From IMG/VR virus record IMGVR_UViG_3300042484_000468, positions 1-21,207 of that record: a stretch of DNA of 21,207 bases; one strand, 5' to 3'. Position 1 is the stretch's first letter, and each line of letters opens with the position of its first letter. This document shows positions 13,862-21,035 of the stretch, piece after piece. Both the position numbers and the translations under genes were made by a program. The DNA is from a virus. Under the pieces are notes generated by a model. The model was not told the DNA's origin, searched no databases, and saw only the letters and a list, made by a program, of their open reading frames with translations.

Positions 13862-14054
13862 CAATTTCCCACATATCCTTGAAGGACTTTCCTTGCAAGA
13901 ATTTGGTGTACTGCCTGTAAGCAAAACTACGATTGCTGTATAGATCAGATTCGTCAAACTTATAACCATATAGCCTACAGAAATTACGATAACTTTCTAG
14001 GTCATCAAAAATTTGATTGACTACAGCATTTGACTTATTAACACCCTTTGACAT
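13845..14054 (-). CDS. Small hypothetical protein, 69 aa
   Basis: ATG at 14054 with GGAGATG upstream. Rich in Tyr, Phe, Asp and Lys (QIFDDLESYRNFCRLYGYKF, YAYRQYTKFLQGKSFKDMWE). Probably helical; the style recalls small proteins of other marine T4-like phages, but I cannot name a family. It ends 17 bases into the cupin gene. Confidence 0.75.
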   Translation of the reverse strand: MSKGVNKSNAVVNQIFDDLESYRNFCRLYGYKFDESDLYSNRSFAYRQYTKFLQGKSFKDMWEIDAKSA

Positions 14055-14065
14055 TTTTCATCTCC

Positions 14066-14518
14066 TCAAATTACTACATTTAGATTTGGTTTTGTAGTGT
14101 TATAACGAATCGTGGCACCGTTCTCACCATCTTCACTGACAGTGATTTCAATGTCACGGCCTGGGTAACGACTAGCAATAACTTCATAGAGGTCATCGCT
14201 AATCATCTCACAACTCTTGAAGTTTAGTTCCAGTGTGCCTTGGTAGAGACTTTCTAACCAACGCTTGAACTGGATAAACTCAATATCCCTATCGTTGTGA
14301 AATACTTCAATTGCTACATTAAAATGAAAAATGTGTCTGTGTTCGTTTGCGAGAAACGCAACATCTGCAAGTTTAGGATCTGTAGCAGCAGCAGGAAATT
14401 TATGAATACCCTCACGTTGAAAGGTAACCCAAATAAATCGTTTGGCTGCGTTGCTAATGCGAACACGTTTATCAGCCATAGCCTGTTCTGTTTGATAAAT
14501 TACTGGATCTTCACTCAT
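14066..14518 (-). CDS. Probable T-fold protein, distant QueD/PTPS relative, 150 aa
   Basis: Seen: ANEHRHIFHFNVAIEVFHND (58-77), EFIQFKRWLESLY (80-92), KSCEMISDDLYEVI, then DIEITVSEDGENGATIRY (122-139). Order and spacing echo the phage's own QueD: an H-x-x-x-x-F/H strand, DFGGLKKFKQWTEYMF against EFIQFKRWLESLY, and a closing VEVFEHEANSAIY against ITVSEDGENGATIRY with a Glu at the same point. A QueD-type catalytic Cys before LHG is absent. It lies two genes after the DpdA-type gene. The T-fold relation is my inference from a by-eye alignment. Confidence 0.6.
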   Translation of the reverse strand: MSEDPVIYQTEQAMADKRVRISNAAKRFIWVTFQREGIHKFPAAATDPKLADVAFLANEHRHIFHFNVAIEVFHNDRDIEFIQFKRWLESLYQGTLELNFKSCEMISDDLYEVIASRYPGRDIEITVSEDGENGATIRYNTTKPNLNVVI

Positions 14519-14691
14519 CGTTCTTCTTCCATTTTGATACGTTCATAATTTTCTTCCCATTCAAGACGCCTTAACCGTTTGATTGCTGATTGAATTTCTA
14601 AGGTCTTTTGAATATTATCAGTGTTGAAAGGACCCTTGCTCAGTTGTTGCAACTTTTGTTCTAGTATACGAATCTGTTGTGTATTAGCCAT
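14515..14691 (-). CDS. Small coiled-coil protein, 58 aa
   Basis: ATG at 14691 lies just after the DpdA stop; an upstream ATG at 14727 would begin inside dpdA and is not preferred. Product: MANTQQIRILEQKLQQLSKG, a short break, then a strongly charged helix (QKTLEIQSAIKRLRRLEWEE). Two helices with heptads suggest a hairpin coiled coil. ATGA overlap with the T-fold gene. Function unknown. Confidence 0.72.
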   Translation of the reverse strand: MANTQQIRILEQKLQQLSKGPFNTDNIQKTLEIQSAIKRLRRLEWEENYERIKMEEER

Positions 14692-14692
14692 T

Positions 14693-16246
14693 TTAGTTCT
14701 CCAAAACTTCATTGATAGCGTCATCACTATCTTCTATTGTTTCTTCAACCTCTTCTTCAACTTTATCAACACTAAACAATTCATCAAACATCGTCATAGC
14801 ATTGACAGTGCGTTTACCGCTGATGCCCTGACTACCACTCTGCATTTGCATCCAAAACTTGTTATAATATTCTATCACGTTTAGACTATCTTCTCTAGTC
14901 TTTTGGCTGAACACTTCATCAACTACCTTACCAAAGTAAATACCAAAAGTCTCATTCATTATCATTTTTGGAATCACGCCTTGTTCATATTGACGATTAG
15001 CCTCTTGAACTGCCGTTATATGCTGATAGACATTATGTGCTTGAATTAGAGTGTAACTCAAGGTATCCCAACTTGTCTTTGTCTCCTTGCCTTGATTATT
15101 TATGAATCCTACACCGCGATAGCAAAGGTCTTTCAACATCATACGATCAGTTACAGGACTATCAGTAAACACATCGTGTATACCTTCTGCTAATACAGCA
15201 TCGCTAAACTTGCGATTGTCGTTAGCGTAACTCTTACTTTCAGCAGTCTTTTCCATACTGTATGACCACTTCTTGTTGTGTTCAATATTAGTATTAAAAT
15301 AAGCAAGACCCTTCGCTGCACCATAGAAAGGACTTGCACAGTCAAAGGTAATCATAAAGTTTGGATTGTGATATTTGCGTATAGCCTTTTGTATGTCAGT
15401 AAACAATACTGCATACTCCATAATGCTTGTACCCAAACAATGCAACAAATCGTGTTTGCCAGGAATTAAAAGGCCATCATGGATAATATGTACGAGGCGC
15501 TTCAGCATCAAGTGAATATCAATCTTGTTTTGACCACCGAACGCCCAGCCATTGAAATGATTATCTGGGTAGATATTTGAGTCGCAATACTTTTTCATTT
15601 CTTGATACCAGTCATCACTTTGCTTGTGATTACGACCCTGCATTACGTTCAAGAATTTACAACGACCATCACGGTTCTTGATGAAGTATTCGTTGTTGAT
15701 ATGTGTGGCTGCAATCGCTTCTTCAATCGTGCTGATACCATGCGCACTCTTGCCGGTTTTCTTATCCTTGATATGATACGTGGTCAAACTTTGTGATGGG
15801 ATATCTAAACACATACCATAGTCCATGTATGTATCCATCCATTTCAAAACGGCCTTGCGCTTTTCTAGTGCGCGTGGGCAGTTAGGATCCTTCCAGTCTG
15901 CTGGCCATTGGCACTTGAGAATCTGAAATCCACCACTATCGCCTAGCATGAACGTTCCCGGTTCACGCTTACGAATAATACTTTCGGCATGATCATCAAC
16001 AGTAGTATCAAGGTTAGCGTGACCTGCACTATACAAGCCCCATTTGTAATTGAACAAACCTTTCTGACTATTCAGAAAGTTTAGACATTCAACATCACCG
16101 TTGAAACCTGCAGGGATACGGTCAGCAGGAAAGTAATTTTCACCCTCACGCTGTTTGCCCAGTCCACTGATAAAGAATGAACTAACAGCGGGCAAGAACA
16201 ATGCCCAATCACTATTTTGTTGATTGCTTAAATTAATTTGTTTCAT
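14693..16246 (-). CDS. dpdA: DpdA-type DNA guanine transglycosylase (TGT family)
   Basis: TGT-family enzymes exchange a guanine for a 7-deazaguanine base; DpdA members act on DNA instead of tRNA. Seen: FMLGDSGGFQILK (99-111) with Asp103 matching the TGT base-binding Asp, CLDIPSQS, NVMQGRN, WAFGGQN (234-240) matching the GGLAVGE region, LLHCLGTS (267-274), and MITFDCASPFYGA (298-310) with Asp302 where TGT has its nucleophile. The CxCxxC zinc set of bacterial TGT is not evident: one Cys (375) and the HN of QAHNVYQH (402-409) remain. The last 32 residues hold MFDELFSV (486-493) and an acidic tail; the motif resembles the polymerase's clamp-binding end. Lies two genes after gp45. Confidence 0.85.
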   Translation of the reverse strand: MKQINLSNQQNSDWALFLPAVSSFFISGLGKQREGENYFPADRIPAGFNGDVECLNFLNSQKGLFNYKWGLYSAGHANLDTTVDDHAESIIRKREPGTFMLGDSGGFQILKCQWPADWKDPNCPRALEKRKAVLKWMDTYMDYGMCLDIPSQSLTTYHIKDKKTGKSAHGISTIEEAIAATHINNEYFIKNRDGRCKFLNVMQGRNHKQSDDWYQEMKKYCDSNIYPDNHFNGWAFGGQNKIDIHLMLKRLVHIIHDGLLIPGKHDLLHCLGTSIMEYAVLFTDIQKAIRKYHNPNFMITFDCASPFYGAAKGLAYFNTNIEHNKKWSYSMEKTAESKSYANDNRKFSDAVLAEGIHDVFTDSPVTDRMMLKDLCYRGVGFINNQGKETKTSWDTLSYTLIQAHNVYQHITAVQEANRQYEQGVIPKMIMNETFGIYFGKVVDEVFSQKTREDSLNVIEYYNKFWMQMQSGSQGISGKRTVNAMTMFDELFSVDKVEEEVEETIEDSDDAINEVLEN

Positions 16247-16562
16247 CTTGTACTAATTTCATTATAATATCAAGTTTTTCTTTTGCGTCTTTTACCGCAG
16301 GATATTTTTCAGCAAGTTTTTCAACTTTCTTTTCATATTCCATGCGCTTTTTAGCCCACTCTATAACTTCTGCTAACTGCTGATCGCTACGTAATTCAAT
16401 TGTGTTATCAATCTTATACCAAGTTCCATTGTTTTGATTATCACAAACTTCAAACTGTTTTATACTACCGTTCCAACGTACTTGACCGCTAGTGGCTGGC
16501 AGGAGATAAGTTTTATCAACCTGCCATATTATCGGTTGTGTTTGTGATTCTATCTTTATCAC
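16233..16562 (-). CDS. Hypothetical protein between clamp and DpdA, 109 aa
   Basis: GTG start at 16562 in a GTGA overlap with the gp45 stop; its end overlaps dpdA by 14 bases. The N-terminus is beta-type (TYLLPATSGQVRWNGSIKQFEV, NGTWYKID), resembling short phage virion or decoration domains, and the C-terminal half is a long charged helix (QLAEVIEWAKKRMEYEKK). Could be an accessory to clamp or transglycosylase, which is only a guess from its place. Confidence 0.75.
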   Translation of the reverse strand: MIKIESQTQPIIWQVDKTYLLPATSGQVRWNGSIKQFEVCDNQNNGTWYKIDNTIELRSDQQLAEVIEWAKKRMEYEKKVEKLAEKYPAVKDAKEKLDIIMKLVQDETN

Positions 16563-17281
16563 TTGCTCTGTGCGGGTAGTAGATAACGATATGTTGCTAG
16601 ACCACTATCAACAGTGACTTCAGCAGCACCTTGATCACTGATACGTACAGTCTTGCTACCAGGTAGATCCATGATGGCTAAGAATACCTTGACGGGCCAC
16701 TGCCATGCACGGCTCAATGTGCCTTCAACATCTGGATGAAACACAAAGTTACCACTGTGTGTGCTTGCATCACCAAAATAAATCTTTAGATCGCCCTTGT
16801 CAGTCTTTGTAGTAAAGTTGTTTTCTTCGCTGTTAGCACTAGCCTGCTTCTTCAATCGCATGATGCCAGCAACAGTGGGCTCAAACTCAACGTTCCATGC
16901 TGCGCCCTTGAACTTGACATCCTTGACCTTTTCTTCAACGATAGCCTTAGCCATCAATCTGTAGTCATTGACGAAATCACCGACCTTAGTCTCAAAGTGA
17001 ACGCTAGTTGCTACATCGTCTTTGTTGCGTGTGACGCTGATCTTGGCATGTTCGTCATAGTCATCAAAGCCCAAGATAGTCTTGAGTTTGCCTAGATTTG
17101 GCATACCGAACGTGCCGATGAAATCTGCTGATGGATTCTTGAACGTGCCTTCAACGACAACACTCTTATCTTCAGCGATTGCTGAGACAACAGTTGCCTT
17201 GTCTGTGCCATTGACCTTGATGAGTTCAATGACGCCTAGTCCATGTATATACTGAATCAAGTCTTGTAAATTATCTTTCAT
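16559..17281 (-). CDS. 45: Sliding clamp, T4 gp45 type
   Basis: Ring-shaped processivity factor for the phage polymerase; in T4 it also activates late transcription. Seen: LIKVNGTDKATVVSAIAEDK, GTFKNPSADFIGTFGMPNLG (46-65), LKTILGFDDYDEHAKISVTR and LATYRYLLPAQSK at the end, the pattern of gp45 clamps (T4 gp45 is 228 aa; 240 here). ATG at 17281 with GAGGAT upstream. It has its own sigma70-type promoter (17319-17347). The clamp loader genes 44 and 62, which lie next to gene 45 in T4, are not in this window. Confidence 0.9.
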   Translation of the reverse strand: MKDNLQDLIQYIHGLGVIELIKVNGTDKATVVSAIAEDKSVVVEGTFKNPSADFIGTFGMPNLGKLKTILGFDDYDEHAKISVTRNKDDVATSVHFETKVGDFVNDYRLMAKAIVEEKVKDVKFKGAAWNVEFEPTVAGIMRLKKQASANSEENNFTTKTDKGDLKIYFGDASTHSGNFVFHPDVEGTLSRAWQWPVKVFLAIMDLPGSKTVRISDQGAAEVTVDSGLATYRYLLPAQSK

Positions 17282-17300
17282 GTTATCCTCTTGTTGTATT

Positions 17301-17312
17301 TAGGTAATCCTA
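17301..17312 (-). other. Short inverted repeat at the expected start of the gp45 transcript
   Basis: TAGG ATTA CCTA, a 4-bp stem and 4-base loop that begins 7 bases after the promoter's -10 box. Weak alone, but in the same place as the two hairpins behind P1 and P2. Confidence 0.3.
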
Positions 17313-17318
17313 TAGTGT

Positions 17319-17347
17319 ATAATAGTGGAATTATTTGCATATGTCAA
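17319..17347 (-). promoter_or_regulatory. Sigma70-type promoter for gp45
   Basis: TTGACA (17347-17342), a 17-base spacer, TATTAT (17324-17319), 38 bases before the ATG. The TGA stop of the upstream sulfotransferase gene lies inside the -35 hexamer. Confidence 0.8.
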
Positions 17348-18009
17348 CTATCTTCTTTTCCTTTATAACTATCCCACGATTTGTAATTTGTTAACGCTTT
17401 ATTGTGGGCTATAAAATTTGCATTATTGTATAATTCAAAATCATCTTTCAAATAATTGTGTAAATTTTGTTGATATACCGGGTTTTTCATGTAGTGATTT
17501 GTTATTAATTCTTGAATTCTATTGTCTTTATTAGCACTATGTCCTTTTTTCTTTTCAATTATCGTATCAGCATTTTCTATGTTATTCTTAAAAATTTTCG
17601 GTAGATCCATATATTCATTCACAAATTTGATAAAAACAGCATTGTGTAATTTATAATTTTTTACGTACCAATGTTGAGTATATGTGTGTATTCCTGATAC
17701 CCCTTTTAGGAAAATGTCATTTAAAGTTTCCGGATGATTTAATCCTAATGGAAATTTACCGTCTATATAATCTTGGGTAAATCCGGACAACCAACGTTCT
17801 ACAGGATCTCTTAGAATAACGACAGGGATTTTATCCTCGAGTTGTCCATAATGATATAGTTTGTAGTATTGCCAGTCTATTTGTGAGAAACATTTGTATG
17901 TAAAACTTGAAGCATTTTTAGTTATAGGGATAAAATAAAATTTGCTATTAGGGTGATATATTATAACATCATTAGATGTACCTAATCTTCCTGGATGTGT
18001 TTTCTTCAT
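17344..18009 (-). CDS. Sulfotransferase-like protein, 221 aa
   Basis: Sulfotransferases move a sulfuryl group from PAPS to a sugar or other acceptor. Seen: FYFIPITKNASSFTYK (24-39), the 5'-phosphosulfate loop in its K-N-A-S-S form, and VVILRDPVERWLSGF (63-77), the 3'-phosphate motif with Arg67 and Ser75. This is the pattern of the sulfotransferase type 2 family. ATG at 18009, three bases after the polymerase stop. The DNA is visibly more AT-rich than both neighbours, so it looks like an inserted accessory gene between gp43 and gp45. Acceptor unknown; capsule or lipopolysaccharide sugar is one option. Confidence 0.82.
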   Translation of the reverse strand: MKKTHPGRLGTSNDVIIYHPNSKFYFIPITKNASSFTYKCFSQIDWQYYKLYHYGQLEDKIPVVILRDPVERWLSGFTQDYIDGKFPLGLNHPETLNDIFLKGVSGIHTYTQHWYVKNYKLHNAVFIKFVNEYMDLPKIFKNNIENADTIIEKKKGHSANKDNRIQELITNHYMKNPVYQQNLHNYLKDDFELYNNANFIAHNKALTNYKSWDSYKGKEDS

Positions 18010-18012
18010 GAT

Positions 18013-20718
18013 TTATCCAAAACTAAACAAATCATCAAACGTGCTATTCGTATCTGTATTGGCTTTTAGATCCCATTTCAACACACCTAGCAAGTTTTCA
18101 ACTTTCTTATCTACTAGTGTTGCTTCCATTGCTGCGTCATCAAATGGTAACTCTTGGAACCATTTAGGCAAACGCAATTCGTCTACTGGATATGCCACGC
18201 TTGTAAAGCCTAGTGGATTTGGCTTGAGTTTACAAACGATGACCTTCATGCCATCAAGTATCTTCATGCTATAGTTGTCACTGTTGACACGGCGTAGATA
18301 GTTCCAGTTCAATGCTGCGCGAACGTGACCGGGCATGTTTGCCTTGCCAGTCTTGCTATTAGTTTCTAAATCACCATAGAACGTAAGTTTGTTCACGCCC
18401 TTTGGACTGCCCTTTGTCCAGCTATCTTGCTTGCCAAGTTCTACCTTGAACTCTTTGATACGCTCAATGACATCTTCTCTAGTCTTACCAGCAAGTACCA
18501 TCTCTAATACTTCAAACAAAAAGTCTTGAACATATCTAGGAGTATCTGCACGTTTCAAGTCAAGACCCATAGCCTTGATCTTGCCTTGCTTGCCATCCTT
18601 ATCTAATCTTTTGCCTTCTTTGTCAAAGATGTTGATAGCATAACGCTTCTTTGTGATGAACAAACTGCGATCACCGATCAATTCACGACCAGCCTTGATG
18701 ACACACATCTTGCGTGGAACATGGAAAGCACGTTCACAGAAACTTGGGAACGTATCGTTTGCTTGATCAGCGATATTGTCATAGAGTTGGACACATAGTT
18801 CCTTGCTCCATTCCATCTCACCATTTGCTATTTGCGAATTGAGTATGGGCCAAGCACTGAAATAACAACTATCAGTATCGCCATATACGATAGCATCGCC
18901 ATAATAGTCATACTTGCCAGTGATGATCTCATTGATCTGTGCGCTCATGTGCTTGACGATCTGTCTACCAGATAATGTAACGCTCTGACCAATACGCTTG
19001 TCATAGAAACGGCAATGCTCATTCAACAATGCGCCATACGCGGAGTTGAGTAGAATCTTACGCACTAACTGACGTTTATCCCAATACTCAATATCTTCTT
19101 TCGTAGTTGATTCCTTGAGTTTCTTCTGCATAGTCTTACGATCACTATACCATTTAGTCAATAGCCCGGGAATCACGCCCTCGCTGTCTGATCTAAAGAT
19201 CGTACCGTTCGCACTCAAGATATATGGCTTGTTGCTATCAAAGATTAGTTTCCATACTTCAGCCGCGCTCATCTCTACGCTATCACCGCTCTCAAAGTCA
19301 AGCGTTAGCATAGTGCCACGCTCTTGATTCATCACAGCCTCATACTCAAGACTGCCAAACTGACCTTCCCAGAGTAGCGAACTCATCTCAAGTTCGTCAT
19401 CTTCATCGTAACGCGCCTTCTCGCTGGCAAGTTTACGTGCTTTGTCTTTTAGATATTGTTCAGTCAATGTTTGACGCAATTGCCCAACAATAGTCTCTGG
19501 CGCCATGTTGAGTGTGCGTATCGCTGATGGATACAGACTGTTGATGTCAACAGCGCCTACCCACTCATGTATGCCTTTCTTTGGCACAGCAACATAAGCG
19601 CCTGCTGCTGCCATGTCACCGTCGCTGCTATTCTTTTTCTTGTCAGGAACCATGAGTCCACGCTCATGCGCTTCATTCATCACAGCCATCTCAATCATGG
19701 CTACAGACCCCATGACAGTTGGCAACAATACAGTATTCTCATGTGCTAGCGCATTAGCAAGATCAAGGAACTTTAGTTTGTTGTGGATCTTCACAAGCAA
19801 CATGGTATCCTGACGATTGTACTGTATGAACGTTTTGAAGTCCTTGTTGTATAGTTGGTCAAGCGTTCCTTCATACTGCGTCTTGCGCTCACCAACTTCC
19901 ATCTCACCAATCGCATCTAGGCTATAACTGTGCCTTGATTCATAGTTATACTTCTTATACAACTGTAGATAGTCCATGTGTACACGACCAACTAGATCAT
20001 ATGTCGTTTCAGTCTTACCATAACGCTCATATTCTCTTGGCTTTGGCGTTTGACCAAGCAAACAGAATTTGCGTGTATCATCTTTGCTCATCACTCTAGT
20101 CACACGATTTACCATGTAGGGTATATCGTAACCTTCAGAGTTCCAGCCAGTGAGAATGTCAGCATCTTTGATTAGTTCAAAGAATGTCTCAAACATCTCT
20201 ATCTCGCTACGAAATAGAATTGTGTTCGGGAAGTCACTGACTAACTCTTGAGCCGTTTCATCACTCATATGCTTGGGGGGTATAGCAAGTGTCACAAGTG
20301 CATCTTGCCAGTCCAAGTACATTGAGATAGCCGTCACCGGATTGAAAGGGTCACTAGTGGGACTAAAACCCTTTTCAGGATCGAAATCTACCTCAATGTC
20401 AAAGAATACTGTATGGAGTTTTGGAGGCTCACAGCCCGAGTAGTTTTCACTCAAACAGCGGAATATCACATTGATATCCGATTCATACAGTTTCTTATTG
20501 CTGTGGATACGTTTTTCTTTTTCAAACTCACTACGCTTGCGTGTGCTGAACCTCGACAATGGCTCGCCATAGATGCTGCGATACTTGCCTTTATTATCAG
20601 TATAATAGAAAGTATAGTTGGCAGGAAACTCGTTGTATGTGCGCTTGCCGTCAGGCTGGCGCTCTACAACAAATATCCTATCAGTATCCCTATCGTGGAT
20701 AGCGTCTACATAACTCAT
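18013..20718 (-). CDS. 43: Family B DNA polymerase, T4 gp43 type
   Basis: Replicative polymerase with proofreading. Seen: exonuclease motif I TVFFDIEVDF (Asp107, Glu109), motif II ILTGWNSEGYDIP (188-200), motif III YNRQDTMLL (300-308), polymerase motif A DINSLYPSAI (391-400), motif B KILLNSAYGALLNE (554-567) and motif C YGDTDS (612-617). All catalytic residues are present. The end, TFDDLFSFG (893-901), matches the form of the gp45-binding peptide at the end of T4 gp43. Length of 901 aa against 898 in T4. ATG at 20718 overlaps the DsbA-like stop as TAATG. Identification is certain. Confidence 0.98.
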   Translation of the reverse strand: MSYVDAIHDRDTDRIFVVERQPDGKRTYNEFPANYTFYYTDNKGKYRSIYGEPLSRFSTRKRSEFEKEKRIHSNKKLYESDINVIFRCLSENYSGCEPPKLHTVFFDIEVDFDPEKGFSPTSDPFNPVTAISMYLDWQDALVTLAIPPKHMSDETAQELVSDFPNTILFRSEIEMFETFFELIKDADILTGWNSEGYDIPYMVNRVTRVMSKDDTRKFCLLGQTPKPREYERYGKTETTYDLVGRVHMDYLQLYKKYNYESRHSYSLDAIGEMEVGERKTQYEGTLDQLYNKDFKTFIQYNRQDTMLLVKIHNKLKFLDLANALAHENTVLLPTVMGSVAMIEMAVMNEAHERGLMVPDKKKNSSDGDMAAAGAYVAVPKKGIHEWVGAVDINSLYPSAIRTLNMAPETIVGQLRQTLTEQYLKDKARKLASEKARYDEDDELEMSSLLWEGQFGSLEYEAVMNQERGTMLTLDFESGDSVEMSAAEVWKLIFDSNKPYILSANGTIFRSDSEGVIPGLLTKWYSDRKTMQKKLKESTTKEDIEYWDKRQLVRKILLNSAYGALLNEHCRFYDKRIGQSVTLSGRQIVKHMSAQINEIITGKYDYYGDAIVYGDTDSCYFSAWPILNSQIANGEMEWSKELCVQLYDNIADQANDTFPSFCERAFHVPRKMCVIKAGRELIGDRSLFITKKRYAINIFDKEGKRLDKDGKQGKIKAMGLDLKRADTPRYVQDFLFEVLEMVLAGKTREDVIERIKEFKVELGKQDSWTKGSPKGVNKLTFYGDLETNSKTGKANMPGHVRAALNWNYLRRVNSDNYSMKILDGMKVIVCKLKPNPLGFTSVAYPVDELRLPKWFQELPFDDAAMEATLVDKKVENLLGVLKWDLKANTDTNSTFDDLFSFG

Positions 20719-20978
20719 TAGAGGGTCTTACCAACTGTCTCCAAGATAGTATTGAGTTCTTCGTTTTCTTTGTTAGTCTCACCTAAGCGGCTCTTGTGTG
20801 CGACCTTGATGGCCTTTTTGAGTACGCTTGGCTTGATTTCAAGTTCTTCTGCGATAGCCTTGATAGTGTCAGTCAAACCGCCGTTGAGTGTTTCGACTTC
20901 GTGCATCACAGCAAGACCTTCGTTGATCAATTGGGTCAACTTGATTTTTGCTTCGTTATTGAAAGTTCTTGTAGACAT
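20718..20978 (-). CDS. dsbA: DsbA-like small dsDNA-binding/late transcription protein, 86 aa
   Basis: T4 DsbA is an 89-aa dsDNA-binding protein linked to late transcription. Here residues 10-75 run KIKLTQLINEGLAVMHEVET, LTDTIKAIAEELEIKPSVLK and VAHKSRLGETNKENEELNTI, a helical pattern with the K-x-x-L/x-K-A-I-x-x-A-H-K core I associate with DsbA-like proteins of T4-type marine phages. The ATG at 20978 has AGGAGATTAT upstream. A longer start at 21032 would begin inside the promoter -35 box and is rejected. Match is by eye only. Confidence 0.68.
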   Translation of the reverse strand: MSTRTFNNEAKIKLTQLINEGLAVMHEVETLNGGLTDTIKAIAEELEIKPSVLKKAIKVAHKSRLGETNKENEELNTILETVGKTL

Positions 20979-21003
20979 ATAATCTCCTATAAAAAGTATA
21001 TTG

Positions 21004-21032
21004 ATGATATAATAAAATAAGTTGTAAGTCAA
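21004..21032 (-). promoter_or_regulatory. Sigma70-type promoter for the dsbA-gp43 unit
   Basis: TTGACT (21032-21027), a 17-base spacer, TATCAT (21009-21004), about 26 bases before the ATG at 20978. Same -35 hexamer and spacer as P1 and P2. No hairpin follows. Confidence 0.78.
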
Positions 21033-21035
21033 GTA

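Noticed and set aside
13862-13969. Longer cupin protein starting at 13969 with a hydrophobic, signal-like N-terminus
   Set aside because: The extra 36 residues are read from within the 69-aa gene, have no cupin similarity, and a good start with GGGA lies at 13861.
17296-17303. CTAAATAC motif before gp45, also before folE (9816-9823), as a phage-specific late promoter
   Set aside because: The 7-base core also occurs inside coding regions (near 3049 and 13681), and a few copies are expected by chance in 21 kb of AT-rich DNA. Two intergenic copies are not enough.
20979-21032. N-terminal extension of the DsbA-like protein from an ATG at 21032
   Set aside because: The extension covers the promoter -35 and -10 boxes and the ribosome site of the ATG at 20978, and adds a hydrophobic stretch foreign to the family.
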